Shown: one piece after another, positions 8,883-17,253 of the stretch
Layout: each line of letters opens with the position of its first letter
Numbering within the stretch: position 1 is the stretch's first letter
Source of the DNA: Paenibacillus arenilitoris
GTDB taxonomy: Bacteria; Bacillota; Bacilli; Paenibacillales; Paenibacillaceae
Assembly (NCBI RefSeq): GCF_014705655.1
Contig: NZ_JACXIY010000016.1
Location: 1 to 64,000, forward strand
Length of the DNA stretch: 64,000 nt
Direction of reading: 5' to 3'
Position numbers and translations under genes: made by a program
The notes under the pieces: generated by a model
Seen by the model: the letters and a program-made list of their open reading frames with translations, nothing else
Databases searched by the model: none
Told to the model about the DNA's origin: nothing

Positions 8883-9989
8883 CTATTCTTTATAAACTTT
8901 CGATACGCGAGGCGCGATCGACGCGGAAATTTCCTGCGGCACGGTGCCGATGTGGCGGGCCAGCTCGGCGCATGTAATCCGTTCGTCGCCTTGGCTTCCG
9001 ATGATCGTCACCTCCGCGCCTTCCTCGCAAGGGCCCGGCAGGCGAAGCATGAGCTGGTCCATGCAAATTTTGCCGACGACGGTCGCCCTCTTGCCGTTCA
9101 CCAGCATTTGCGTTCCCTGCAGCCCTTGCGACCAACCGTCGGCATAGCCGATCGGCACGGTGCCGATCCATTCGTCCCCGTCCGCCCGGTACGAATTGTC
9201 GTAGCCGATATATTCCCCTTTGCGAAGCTGCTTCACCTGCATAAGCCGGCTGCGCAGACTTAATGCCGGCTCCAGCTTAACCGAAGGTACGAGCCGCTCC
9301 GGATAGAAGCCGAACATGGCGGCGCCGATTCGCACCATATCCATGGCAAGCTCCGGGAAGCGCAGCGCGGCGGCGCTTCCCGCGCAATGATAATGATTCA
9401 CGGCAACGCCGGAGTGTTCGACCCATTCGATCATTTCGGCGAAGCGGTCGCGCTGGCGCGTCAAAAAGGTCGTATCCTCGTTCGAAGCCGTCGCGAAATG
9501 CGTAAAAAATCCGTCGACGACGATGTCGTCCGCATGCAGCCAAGGCGCCAGCTCATCCCATTCTTCCTTGCTTCTAAGGCCGATCCGGCCAAGACCCGTA
9601 TCCGCCTTCACGTGAACCTTCAGCTTATCTGCCGCCGAAGCGTTGCGGTATCGGCGCATTTCCCGAAACCATTCCCCGCTAGTAACGGTAAGCATCAATT
9701 CATGCTCTTCCGCAAGCGGAACTTCCTGCGGCTCGATCGGCGTCAATATAAGAATCGGCAGCGTAATGCCCTGCGCCCGCAGACGCAGCGCTTCGTTCAA
9801 ATATGCGACCGCCAAGGCGTCGGCGCCGCCTTGCTCCGCCATACGGGCCGCTTCGGCATCGCCGTGCCCGTAGCCGTCCGCCTTCACGACCGCCATCAGC
9901 TTGACCGTGTCCGGGAAGAGGCATCGTATTTGCTTCATATTGTCGCGAATTTTGCCCAACCGTACCTCGGCCCGCGTCACTCTGAACAT
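8883..9989 (-). CDS. alr: Alanine racemase (PLP, fold type III)
   Basis: 368 residues. AVVKADGYGHG holds the PLP lysine (Lys36). KADTGLGRIG, the GYDNSYRA tyrosine region, PIGYADG and KICMDQ follow in family order. It makes D-Ala from L-Ala. Sitting between a D-Ala ligase and a VanXY-like peptidase it could instead serve as a serine racemase like the C-terminal domain of VanT, but there is no membrane domain and the residues cannot settle the substrate. Cytoplasmic; 4 bp after ddl. Confidence 0.9.
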   Translation of the reverse strand: MFRVTRAEVRLGKIRDNMKQIRCLFPDTVKLMAVVKADGYGHGDAEAARMAEQGGADALAVAYLNEALRLRAQGITLPILILTPIEPQEVPLAEEHELMLTVTSGEWFREMRRYRNASAADKLKVHVKADTGLGRIGLRSKEEWDELAPWLHADDIVVDGFFTHFATASNEDTTFLTRQRDRFAEMIEWVEHSGVAVNHYHCAGSAAALRFPELAMDMVRIGAAMFGFYPERLVPSVKLEPALSLRSRLMQVKQLRKGEYIGYDNSYRADGDEWIGTVPIGYADGWSQGLQGTQMLVNGKRATVVGKICMDQLMLRLPGPCEEGAEVTIIGSQGDERITCAELARHIGTVPQEISASIAPRVSKVYKE

Positions 9990-9993
9990 ATCG

Positions 9994-11073
9994 TCACCTC
10001 GCGTATTGAATCGTCTGCTTCTCCGCGTGGCGCGTGAAGGCGTAATCGATCAGCTTCTCGATCAGCTCCGAATAGCTCGTGCCGTCCGTTCTCTCCCACA
10101 TGACCGGATACATGCTGAAATTCGTAAACCCCGGCAGCGCGTTGATTTCGTTAAGATACAGCGCGCCGTCGCCGTCCAGGAAGAAGTCGACGCGGGCAAG
10201 GCCCGAGCAGCACAGCGCCTGGTACGCATGCAGCGCCGTACGGCGGATTTGCTCGGTAACGGGATCCGGAATTTGCGCGGGGATCGACATCGTCAGGCTC
10301 TTGTCTAAATATTTCGAGTCGAAATCGAAAAAACTACGGTTATGAATAAATTCGCCCGGCAAGGAGACGAGCGGCTTCTCGTTGCCCAAGACGGCAACCT
10401 GAATTTCGCGTCCCGCGATCTCGCGTTCGACGACGATCTTGCCGTCATATCGCAGCGCTTCTTCGATGCCGGCCTGAAGCTCTCTTCTGCTCTCGCATCG
10501 GCTGATGCCGATGCTCGAACCGAGCGAGGCGGGCTTCACGTAGCAAGGATAGCCGAGCCGCCGCTCCAGCCTGTCCAGCAATGCCGCGTGCTCCTCCAGC
10601 CATTCCTCGTGACGGAACGAAACAAATTCGGTTTGCCGGATGCCGGCACCGGCAAGCAGCTGCTTGGATACCGCCTTATCGAGTGTGAGCGCGGAGGACA
10701 ACACGCCGTTGCCGACATACGGAACGTCAAGCAGCTCGAGCAGCCCTTGGACCGTGCCGTCCTCCCCGTTCGAGCCGTGCAGCAGCGGCAGCACCGCCTT
10801 CTTGCCCGGAGCCGTCAACCGCTGTATGAGCACGTCTCCGATCGAGGCGGCGGGACTGCCGTGAACCGGCTCCGCAACGAGATCGTCCATCCGCAGCCCC
10901 GCGGGGACGCTCGTCCAATCCAGGCTGCCCCACAGCCCTTCGCGCGTGATATAGATCGGGATGATTTCGAATTTGGTTTCATCTATCGCTTGAATGACCG
11001 TATAGGCCGTTTTCAGGGATACTTCATGCTCGACGGATTTGCCGCCATACAGAACGATAAGCTTTGTTCGCAA
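9994..11073 (-). CDS. ddl: D-Ala--D-X ligase (Ddl/Van family) with Phe at the substrate-selective omega-loop site
   Basis: 359 residues from a TTG at 11073, 8 bases after AGGAGG. ATP-grasp ligase with YGGKSVEHEVSL at the N-terminus, HGSNGEDGT, YVKPASLGSSIGIS and NEINALPGFT. The omega loop reads SFFDFDSKY: Phe249 sits where D-Ala-D-Ala ligases have Tyr (FYDY). Phe at this site is known from Leuconostoc D-Lac ligase and from D-Ser ligases. So the product may be D-Ala-D-Lac or D-Ala-D-Ser rather than D-Ala-D-Ala; this is inference. First gene of the ddl-alr-vanY operon. Confidence 0.88.
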   Translation of the reverse strand: MRTKLIVLYGGKSVEHEVSLKTAYTVIQAIDETKFEIIPIYITREGLWGSLDWTSVPAGLRMDDLVAEPVHGSPAASIGDVLIQRLTAPGKKAVLPLLHGSNGEDGTVQGLLELLDVPYVGNGVLSSALTLDKAVSKQLLAGAGIRQTEFVSFRHEEWLEEHAALLDRLERRLGYPCYVKPASLGSSIGISRCESRRELQAGIEEALRYDGKIVVEREIAGREIQVAVLGNEKPLVSLPGEFIHNRSFFDFDSKYLDKSLTMSIPAQIPDPVTEQIRRTALHAYQALCCSGLARVDFFLDGDGALYLNEINALPGFTNFSMYPVMWERTDGTSYSELIEKLIDYAFTRHAEKQTIQYAR

Positions 11074-11078
11074 AAGAA

Positions 11079-11141
11079 AAACCTCCTAAATTTGACTCGT
11101 TATCCTACTCAATAAGATAAAGGTCAAAATTTAAGAGGTTT
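11079..11141 (-). promoter_or_regulatory. Inverted repeat around the ddl promoter and ribosome site
   Basis: AAACCTCCTAAATTTGAC (11079-11096) and GTCAAAATTTAAGAGGTTT (11123-11141) are near-perfect inverted arms 26 bp apart. On the minus strand the upstream arm contains a -35-like TTGACC and the downstream arm contains the AGGAGG of ddl, with a -10-like GATAAC between. It could be an operator or, if transcription starts upstream, a hairpin hiding the ribosome site. Confidence 0.5.
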
Positions 11142-11243
11142 GTAAGCAATGTTTAAAAAAAGCTTAAAATTACGTTAACATCGGAAATTTCCCGCTCCGT
11201 CGGATATGCCGCAACCGTTCTTGAAAAAGCACTGATTTTTAAT

Positions 11244-11678
11244 TTAATGCGATAAATCTTTAACCATCTTAACATGCGGAATATTCTCTTCCATGAAGAC
11301 GGTCGAAGCGATCTCGTAGCCCAGCTTCTCATAGAACGGAGCGGCCTGCACCTGCCCGTGAAGCTTGGCCTTGGCCACGCCTTTGCCGGCGGCGATCGCT
11401 TCGAGCTCCTTCATGATCGTCTTGCCCAAACTATGCTTGCGATGCGAGGCGAGCACGCAAATCCGCTCCAGCTTGGCGACGTCATCGACGATCCTTACTC
11501 TCCCGGTCCCTACCGGCTCGCCGCCGACATAGGCAACGACATGATCCGCAACGTCGTCATATTCATCCAGCTCAACCTCCTCCGCAACCCCCTGCTCCTT
11601 CACGAATACGGTTTTGCGGACGCGGAACGCATCCTCCAATTGTTCGTCTGTCGTTACCTTTATGACGTCGATCATCAT
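11244..11678 (-). CDS. GNAT family N-acetyltransferase
   Basis: 144 residues. RKTVFVKEQG near the start and the acetyl-CoA loop SHRKHSLGKTIM, then KLHGQVQAAPFYEKLGY, are typical of the ElaA/YjcF branch. The substrate is unknown. ATG at 11678 (or 11675) follows AAAGGAAAG. It is transcribed in the same direction as ddl but 170 bp upstream of it, so probably separate. Confidence 0.82.
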   Translation of the reverse strand: MMIDVIKVTTDEQLEDAFRVRKTVFVKEQGVAEEVELDEYDDVADHVVAYVGGEPVGTGRVRIVDDVAKLERICVLASHRKHSLGKTIMKELEAIAAGKGVAKAKLHGQVQAAPFYEKLGYEIASTVFMEENIPHVKMVKDLSH

Positions 11679-11869
11679 TCCACTTTCCTTTCTTAAGGCA
11701 TGTCTTGATTTCTTTCATTATAATGCTTGCGGACCGATATGCCAAAATCGTTAGCGGGGGGCATCCCTAATATGCGGAACAATTCGCCAATATCGATGCA
11801 TCTTTTTTACGGGCAAGAGTGCTATTCTATTCGTGAAGCTTCACCAATACGATACAGGGCGGGATGAAT

Positions 11870-12709
11870 ATGTCTTATTTATCGGTAAGCACCTGGAGCC
11901 TGCACCGGCTGCTCGGTCCGCTCCGATTGACGGTATGGGACGCGGAGAGCGGATCCCAACTAACGCGGGTACAGGAACAGCCGCAGCTGCTGACGCTGCT
12001 CGAGCTCCCCGGCAAAGCCGCGGCAAGAGGCTATCGGGCCGTCGAGGTGTGCCACTTCCATTTCCCTTCCACGGAAAGCGCATACTTGGAGGAGCTTCGG
12101 CAAGCGTTCCGCACGGCGGGCGTATCGCTTGATACGCTGCTGCTGGATTACGGCGATCTGACGAGCGCAGACGAACAAAGGAGAGTCGCCGATCTGGCGT
12201 TCATCCGGAAGTGGATCGGCATCGCGTCCTCGTGCGGCGCCAAGCAGATCCGGGTCGTCGCCGGCGAGGCGCAGCCGGATGACAAGGCGGCTATCGCCAT
12301 ATCGGCAGCCGCCTTGGCCGAACTGGCGGAATATGCAGCCGAGTTCGGTGTTCGGGTTATAACGGAAAACTTCAAGCCGCTCGCCTCCACCGGCGAAAGC
12401 TCCCTACAGCTGCTCGCACAGGCCGGCAGCCGCGTTGGCTTCATTACGGATTTCGGCAATTACCACGGCGAACGGAAGCTTGCGGAAATCGCGTCCACTA
12501 CGCCGTACAGCGTGTCCATCCATGCGAAGCCGACATACGACGAAGCCGGTTATCCGGACCGCGAGCAGCTCATCGCCTATCTCGATCAGGTCCGGCAGGC
12601 AGGCTTCGATGGCGCCTACGTGCTTATCTACGACGGTCCGGGCGACATGTGGGAAGGCCTTGAACGGGTGAAAGCCATTGTCGAGCCCTATGTATTGACA
12701 GCGCGATAG
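11870..12709 (+). CDS. Sugar phosphate isomerase/epimerase-like TIM barrel protein
   Basis: 279 residues from the ATG at 11870, preferred over 11864 for spacing behind AGGGCGG. The layout STWSLHRLLG, GYRAVEVCHFHF, ITENFKPL, GFITDFGNYH and SIHAKPTYD matches the xylose isomerase-like AP-endonuclease 2 superfamily, with Glu, Asp and His ligands for a metal. Members act on sugars, inositols or hydroxypyruvate; the substrate cannot be told. It stands alone on the plus strand, 100 bp ahead of the FhuF gene. Confidence 0.78.
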   Translation: MSYLSVSTWSLHRLLGPLRLTVWDAESGSQLTRVQEQPQLLTLLELPGKAAARGYRAVEVCHFHFPSTESAYLEELRQAFRTAGVSLDTLLLDYGDLTSADEQRRVADLAFIRKWIGIASSCGAKQIRVVAGEAQPDDKAAIAISAAALAELAEYAAEFGVRVITENFKPLASTGESSLQLLAQAGSRVGFITDFGNYHGERKLAEIASTTPYSVSIHAKPTYDEAGYPDREQLIAYLDQVRQAGFDGAYVLIYDGPGDMWEGLERVKAIVEPYVLTAR

Positions 12710-12736
12710 CTTCGCTCCTATACTGAAAATGCCGCG

Positions 12737-12755
12737 TGAATGATAATCATTATCG
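12737..12755 (+). promoter_or_regulatory. Fur box upstream of fhuF-like gene
   Basis: TGATAATCATTATCG (12741-12755) matches the 7-1-7 Fur consensus TGATAATNATTATCA except for the last base. It lies about 55 bp before the FhuF start. It predicts repression when iron is sufficient. Confidence 0.82.
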
Positions 12756-12808
12756 TATTCGTCAAACGTACGTTCATGCTGCCAATTCAGGTTTGGAGGA
12801 AACGGCCG

Positions 12809-13612
12809 ATGGCACAGGAAATCGATTTTACGATTCTAGACACGTTTTTTCATATTTCGCCGCAAGGCGCCGAGCATCCCGTATTCGAGATGCCGGCAAC
12901 CGCGTTTCTGGATAAGGAACGCTCTAGGTCCGCTCTCCTGCTGGGCGGCGAACTGGTACAAGCTACGGGCATGGAGCTGGCCGCGTCGTTTGTCGGCATG
13001 TCGTTCTTCAACCTATGCGTCGCGAAGCTGATCGTCGCCGCCCAGTGCAACCGGCTGCTGGATTTGCCGCTGACCGAGCTTACTTTCCAGCTCGAGCCGC
13101 ATGACGACCACGCCCATCTCGGCTTTAAGCTCCGGGAGCTGAACTCGGCAGCGCTGCCCGAAGACGGGCCGGCTCGCAAGAGGCTGCTGCTCGATGACCT
13201 CACGGCCTATTTTCAAGAGGAGCTGAACGAGGCGATCGAGACGGTAGCCGCAAGCGCGGACGTGAAGTCCGCGATGATCTGGAACCAGTTCGGCGGCCAA
13301 ATTCACGCGATACGCGACTATCTTCCGCTCTATGAGCAGCGGCAAGACGTATTGGAGCGGTTCGAGCGCGATTTCGCCATGCTGAAGGAGCTGCCGCCCG
13401 AAGTGTTCAACCGCAAGCGGAACCCGTTCATCCACAAACCGCGCTACATAGACGATCCTTGGTCCCCGCCCGAAGGCAAGATGCTGCTCCGCTCTTCCTG
13501 CTGTATGTACGATTGCCGGGTAGACGGCGAGAAATGCTACAATTGCCCGCGCATGCTGCCGGAGGAACGCGAGGAACGACGGCAGGAAGTGCTTGCGGCA
13601 AGCCAGAGTTAG
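12809..13612 (+). CDS. FhuF-type ferric siderophore reductase (2Fe-2S)
   Basis: 267 residues from the ATG at 12809 behind GGAGGAAACGGCCG. The C-terminus has the FhuF iron-sulfur signature C-C-x10-C-x2-C (Cys231, 232, 243, 246). The first 200 residues match only the general FhuF/IucA-like shape. These cytoplasmic proteins reduce ferric iron in imported siderophores. The upstream Fur box supports the role. No transporter gene is adjacent. Confidence 0.82.
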   Translation: MAQEIDFTILDTFFHISPQGAEHPVFEMPATAFLDKERSRSALLLGGELVQATGMELAASFVGMSFFNLCVAKLIVAAQCNRLLDLPLTELTFQLEPHDDHAHLGFKLRELNSAALPEDGPARKRLLLDDLTAYFQEELNEAIETVAASADVKSAMIWNQFGGQIHAIRDYLPLYEQRQDVLERFERDFAMLKELPPEVFNRKRNPFIHKPRYIDDPWSPPEGKMLLRSSCCMYDCRVDGEKCYNCPRMLPEEREERRQEVLAASQS

Positions 13613-13615
13613 AAG

Positions 13616-13664
13616 AATAAGGCAGACGACGAGGTACAAGCCTTTTGTTTGCCTTATTTTTTCA
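13616..13664 (+). terminator. Terminator of the fhuF-like gene
   Basis: AATAAGGCA and TGCCTTATT form a 9-bp stem with a long loop, followed by TTTT. It begins 3 bases after the stop codon. Confidence 0.55.
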
Positions 13665-13722
13665 CGAAATAGTTAACATAATCATTGTTATGTAATGATG
13701 ACCCATTCACTTATTCATTAGT

Positions 13723-14084
13723 CCGATGTTGATTTCGACTTCTGTCAAATCCGGATAAATAAGGGAAAGGGAAGCATATGCTGGCCATGCACGCCGATTC
13801 AACGAAAAAGTGTTCGAATCATCATGGAAGAAAAAACATACGGATCGGGGAATACGAAAGATATTGGCCAAATATTCGGAGGAAGCCGGTCTGGTAAAAA
13901 AACAGTTACCGCAAAAGCTGTGACAATTCCTGTTGACCTGACTTAAAAAGCCGAAAGCCGTAAGTCGTTGGAAGTCTATTCAAAGCTTACGATCACTGAT
14001 GCCCAGCAGGAGTACAACGAGGCCATTAATAAATTCCCCATATAATAACATCTACTTTGCGGGTGGTGTCAGCTTCGTTGGTAC
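13723..14084 (+). mobile_element. Relic of a second copy of the transposon right end (tnpI 3' part plus truncated inverted repeat)
   Basis: From 13723 the sequence follows the 3' half of tnpI (7100-7518) with several deletions and a premature stop. It ends in a copy of the TIR in which 35 of 36 bases match (14049-14084) and the outermost CCCC-side bases are lost. No duplicated target is visible. Confidence 0.85.
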
Positions 14085-14180
14085 CAGTGATGAAAGGTGA
14101 ATAATTTTCAAAGATATGATTAAACTATCCAAAAGACAAATTTTGAGTTAAAGTGATTTAGTTAATCAAAGGAGATAATA

Positions 14181-14535
14181 ATGAAAAAAATATCAATTGT
14201 TTTGCTGACGAGTTTGCCGATCATTTTGGGATTCGCAAAGAAGGGTGACCTTGTTTTGACAAGTGTGGAAACAACAATAAGACCAAATGAAAAGCTTGCC
14301 TCGATGATGATAATGGAATAGAACACGGCTTTAGAAAAATGCAAGAGGAAGTGGCTCAGAGGGTAGTATAGAACCTGGAAAAGAAGCATCTTTTCACGTT
14401 GAATATCAAATTAAAGAAAATGTTGATATTGGAAAAATAAAATCATCCTCACTCGTTGGTGTTTTACTCATGCTCGATGGACCAAAAGTTATTGCTGAAA
14501 TTCCATTAACAGATAGTTTAAGAATTAACAACTAA
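14181..14535 (+). pseudogene. Small secreted protein, frameshifted
   Basis: ATG at 14181 after AAAGGAGATAATA opens a signal-peptide-like start (MKKISIVLLTSLPIILGF). Reading stops early at MMIME. A second frame carries on as GSIEPGKEASFHVEYQIKEN to a stop at 14535, so at least two shifts are needed. AT-rich like its surroundings. I do not recognise the family. Confidence 0.5.
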
Positions 14536-14728
14536 AATTCTTCGGACGCTACTTCCCGCAGCGGCCGCCCCGGGAGGCGCTGCAGTGGCCGCAAGCGGCA
14601 CCTCGGCACGTCCTGCACATGTTGGATAACTGCGGATCTGTGGTGGCACCTCTAGACGTTGAGTACTTGCCTGAGCGTCGTCTCATTGTTGTATATTAGC
14701 TCTTGTCTTTTAATGATACAAGTTCTTG

Positions 14729-15223
14729 TCACGACATATTCCCCAAAAACTTATAGCCATCTCCATATACAGAATTAGCTAAACCATCATCGGTTATTGG
14801 CTCGTCGTCTACAGCGTCTTGGATAGTAATTAGATCATTTACAACTTGAACTCCTTCTTTTGAAAAGAATCCTTGGCTGATTGGATCGCTTAGAGGTGAA
14901 GATTCTGGATTATTTGAGCTCACATTGTATTGAACATAGTCATTCAAGTCGGATACTTCGACTTTTCCATTTGCTTGCTTAATCGTTACTTCACCAGTAA
15001 CTTTATTTACTGTCGTGGAATCAACAAGATTCCCCTGAGAATTGAACTTTTCCGTAGTTACCAATTCTGGGTTCTTCGTTAATTTATATGTGAATCCGTC
15101 TTCGGTAAAAGTGGTAGTGTTATTTTTTTCTGCAAAGACTGACATAGGAAGCATGGTGAGTAAACGGACAATATGAGCATCAAACTGATGTGCTTCATGT
15201 ATTTTTTCAGTTTCAATTGCCAT
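14729..15223 (-). pseudogene. Hypothetical secreted protein, signal peptide apparently frameshifted
   Basis: The 164-residue frame contains PMSVFAEKNNTTTF, which looks like a signal peptidase site, but the hydrophobic part before it (MKHISLMLILSV) lies in another frame. A single shift near 15165 would restore a normal secreted protein. The ATG at 15223 sits too close to GGAGGA, also pointing to the other frame. The mature part is acidic and has no known motif. It follows the membrane protein gene at 15238 by 14 bp. Function unknown. Confidence 0.5.
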
Positions 15224-15237
15224 TCCTCCAGTATCGA

Positions 15238-15762
15238 TTACTCTAAAAGTTTCCTACTTCCATTATAAGCATCATATTCACCATTCAAGGGATCGAATCT
15301 GAAGATAAATATTTCATCACCATTTTTTAAATAAATGAAATATTTATCATTGGTTGTCTTGAAGTAAGGACCTGAACCGAAAGCAATTTTGTCTTCACGT
15401 TGTTCAGGAATAAATACTTGTGCATTCCTACCTTCTTTGTTCTCTGCATCTTCCACTACTTTTCCAGCTTCCTCATAAGTGTACATAGGAAGATTGGAAT
15501 AATAGAACACCGCTACGAGAACAAAAACAGCAATAGTTAAAGTAAAATTGATTAACGTTTTTTTGAAGATATTCGTTTTAAGTAGTAAATAAACAGGTAA
15601 CATCATCAGCAAAATAATGATACAACTCAGAATAAAGAAGTTATCTGCATTTAAAATGCCCAAATAATTATTGTTTGGAATGATAAAAAGTAACCGACCA
15701 CCAATTACGATAAATGCTAAATAGAGAAATATGAGCAAAATGGTCTTTTTTTCGGTTGACAT
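15238..15762 (-). CDS. Membrane protein with three N-terminal helices and an extracellular tail, function unknown
   Basis: 174 residues; ATG at 15762 after GAGGAGAGT. Hydrophobic spans at about residues 7-28, 40-60 and 70-90, then about 85 residues predicted outside, starting YEEAGKVVEDAENKEG. No motif is recognised. AT-rich, unlike the core genes, so probably part of the acquired island. Likely co-transcribed with the broken gene downstream. Confidence 0.6.
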   Translation of the reverse strand: MSTEKKTILLIFLYLAFIVIGGRLLFIIPNNNYLGILNADNFFILSCIIILLMMLPVYLLLKTNIFKKTLINFTLTIAVFVLVAVFYYSNLPMYTYEEAGKVVEDAENKEGRNAQVFIPEQREDKIAFGSGPYFKTTNDKYFIYLKNGDEIFIFRFDPLNGEYDAYNGSRKLLE

Positions 15763-16512
15763 ACTCTCCTCAGCCCCTTAATTTAGAATTTCTGAGTTGT
15801 TGTGCTAAAGGACTCCGATTTTAACAAAAATTACTTTGATCGAAGTAAATAAACCATTCAGACCGGTTTTAAAACCATCCCCTGTCTTGGGTTTTATTTA
15901 CCAAATGATTTCACCGTATAAAAAGAAAGCGCTTTAGTAAGATAAAAATGTTATTTCTTTTTATATTAGGAAATGTGGCAACCCTGGCCGATACTTAATA
16001 CCTATTAACCGGATCGTAAATCTTAGGAGTTCTTCCTACATTTGCAGCATACGCAAAGGACGAGAGTGTTCAAGCAATAACACCTACAGTGAAAACGCTG
16101 ATGACGGCCCTAATTTGCAACTACTTCTTCTTCTACGATTAGTTCTGCATTTCTACGGGTTGTATTTCAACTTCTCCTGTTGGCAATGGACAACCATCCT
16201 TTCCCATATTTGTTTGAAGCATATAAATTGCACCATATTATGTATGACGAAGTAACCTATATTTTGTCGAATGGGAAAATAGGTCGAAGTGACACAGATC
16301 GATTTGATTAACTTCACACGTTCTAAACGGATTTCTCCATTATAGACGTACTTGGGGAGAGAATTGTTGCAAGGGCCGTTGTTTAGATTGTTGCGGCTTC
16401 AAAAGCCGCAGTCTGTAGTGAATTGTGTTCCATGCTTTATACATTGAAGATCCTCGGAAAAAACATTTCTATAGATTCCCAGAAATCACGGCTATCAGTA
16501 CATCCGTCGTTC
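15763..16512. other. AT-rich stretch with gene fragments only
   Basis: No intact ORF. Around 16035-16090 the plus strand reads VLPTFAAYAKDESVQAITPTV, like the end of a signal peptide and a mature start, followed by stops: a remnant of a secreted protein. A small hairpin (GCGGCTT/AAGCCGC) lies near 16397. Nothing else is recognised. Confidence 0.45.
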
Positions 16513-16724
16513 TCACCGATACGGATAATCTGAATCCACAGTAGCCGCGCCATTCTTGAGTAATGCACGCATGCACCATGCCAAATTGATTCGCTCGCCA
16601 ATTATATTAGCCACCGCCGCTTCATGGTAGTATTGGCGGGGTTTTACCTTCTGAATATTTAGCAACGATGTTTTTGAGAAATGACAGAAATACTTGAGCG
16701 TCGTATTGTTCGTGATCTTCAACA

Positions 16725-17230
16725 TAATGCTTCTTGCTGTTCAGGGTCTGCTTTTGCCAACGAATATGTTGGCCTTGATAAACTGAAGCCTAGTCGATAC
16801 AGGAGTTCACGTGTTCCTCGTTCAGAATATTTGACCTGAAAATGCTGCTCTATCCACAATGCCTGATCATTCCTGAATTCCAATTCATATCGGCTGGGAA
16901 GCCAACATCATCAGACAAACTTATGTGTGATGATTTGACATAATTCTTGTTCTTGCTCAGTGGTTAATAGTCTTGATCGTCCAGGTGAGTGATCCAACTG
17001 AAGTCCCGCTAAGCCACCAGCACAAATTGACCGGAAATAGATGCCGACGGTTTCAATGTTAAGGTCTAAAATTTCCTTAATTCGACTTCGAATTTCACTC
17101 GAAAGAATAAATAAATGCACTGGTAGCGTACATACATCCAGATTTCATCTGTAGTTTTCATTGCAATCCGAACCTCTTCCAATCGCTCAGCTTTATCTGC
17201 AAATAGAACTCTTTCGTTCGTGTCACGCAA
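16725..17230 (-). pseudogene. IS630-family transposase remnant
   Basis: Fragments in changing frames follow the order of an IS630 transposase: ADKAERLEEVRIAMKTTDE, then EILDLNIETVGIYFRSICAGGLAGLQ with SPGRSRLLTTEQEQEL, then ADVGFPADMNW and ERGTRELLYRLGFSLSRPTY. The DDE catalytic half is missing. A 70-residue ORF right after it (16513-16725) is unassigned. No inverted ends found. Confidence 0.75.
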
Positions 17231-17253
17231 AAGTTTACATAACTATAATTATG

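Noticed and set aside
8026..11115. Long plus-strand ORFs opposite vanXY, alr and ddl
   Set aside because: High-GC shadow frames of well-supported minus-strand genes; no ribosome sites or motifs.
14536..14728. GC-rich patch with a GCGGCCGC string inside the AT-rich island
   Set aside because: Looks out of place but is only about 100 bases, codes for nothing recognisable and has no repeats at its edges.
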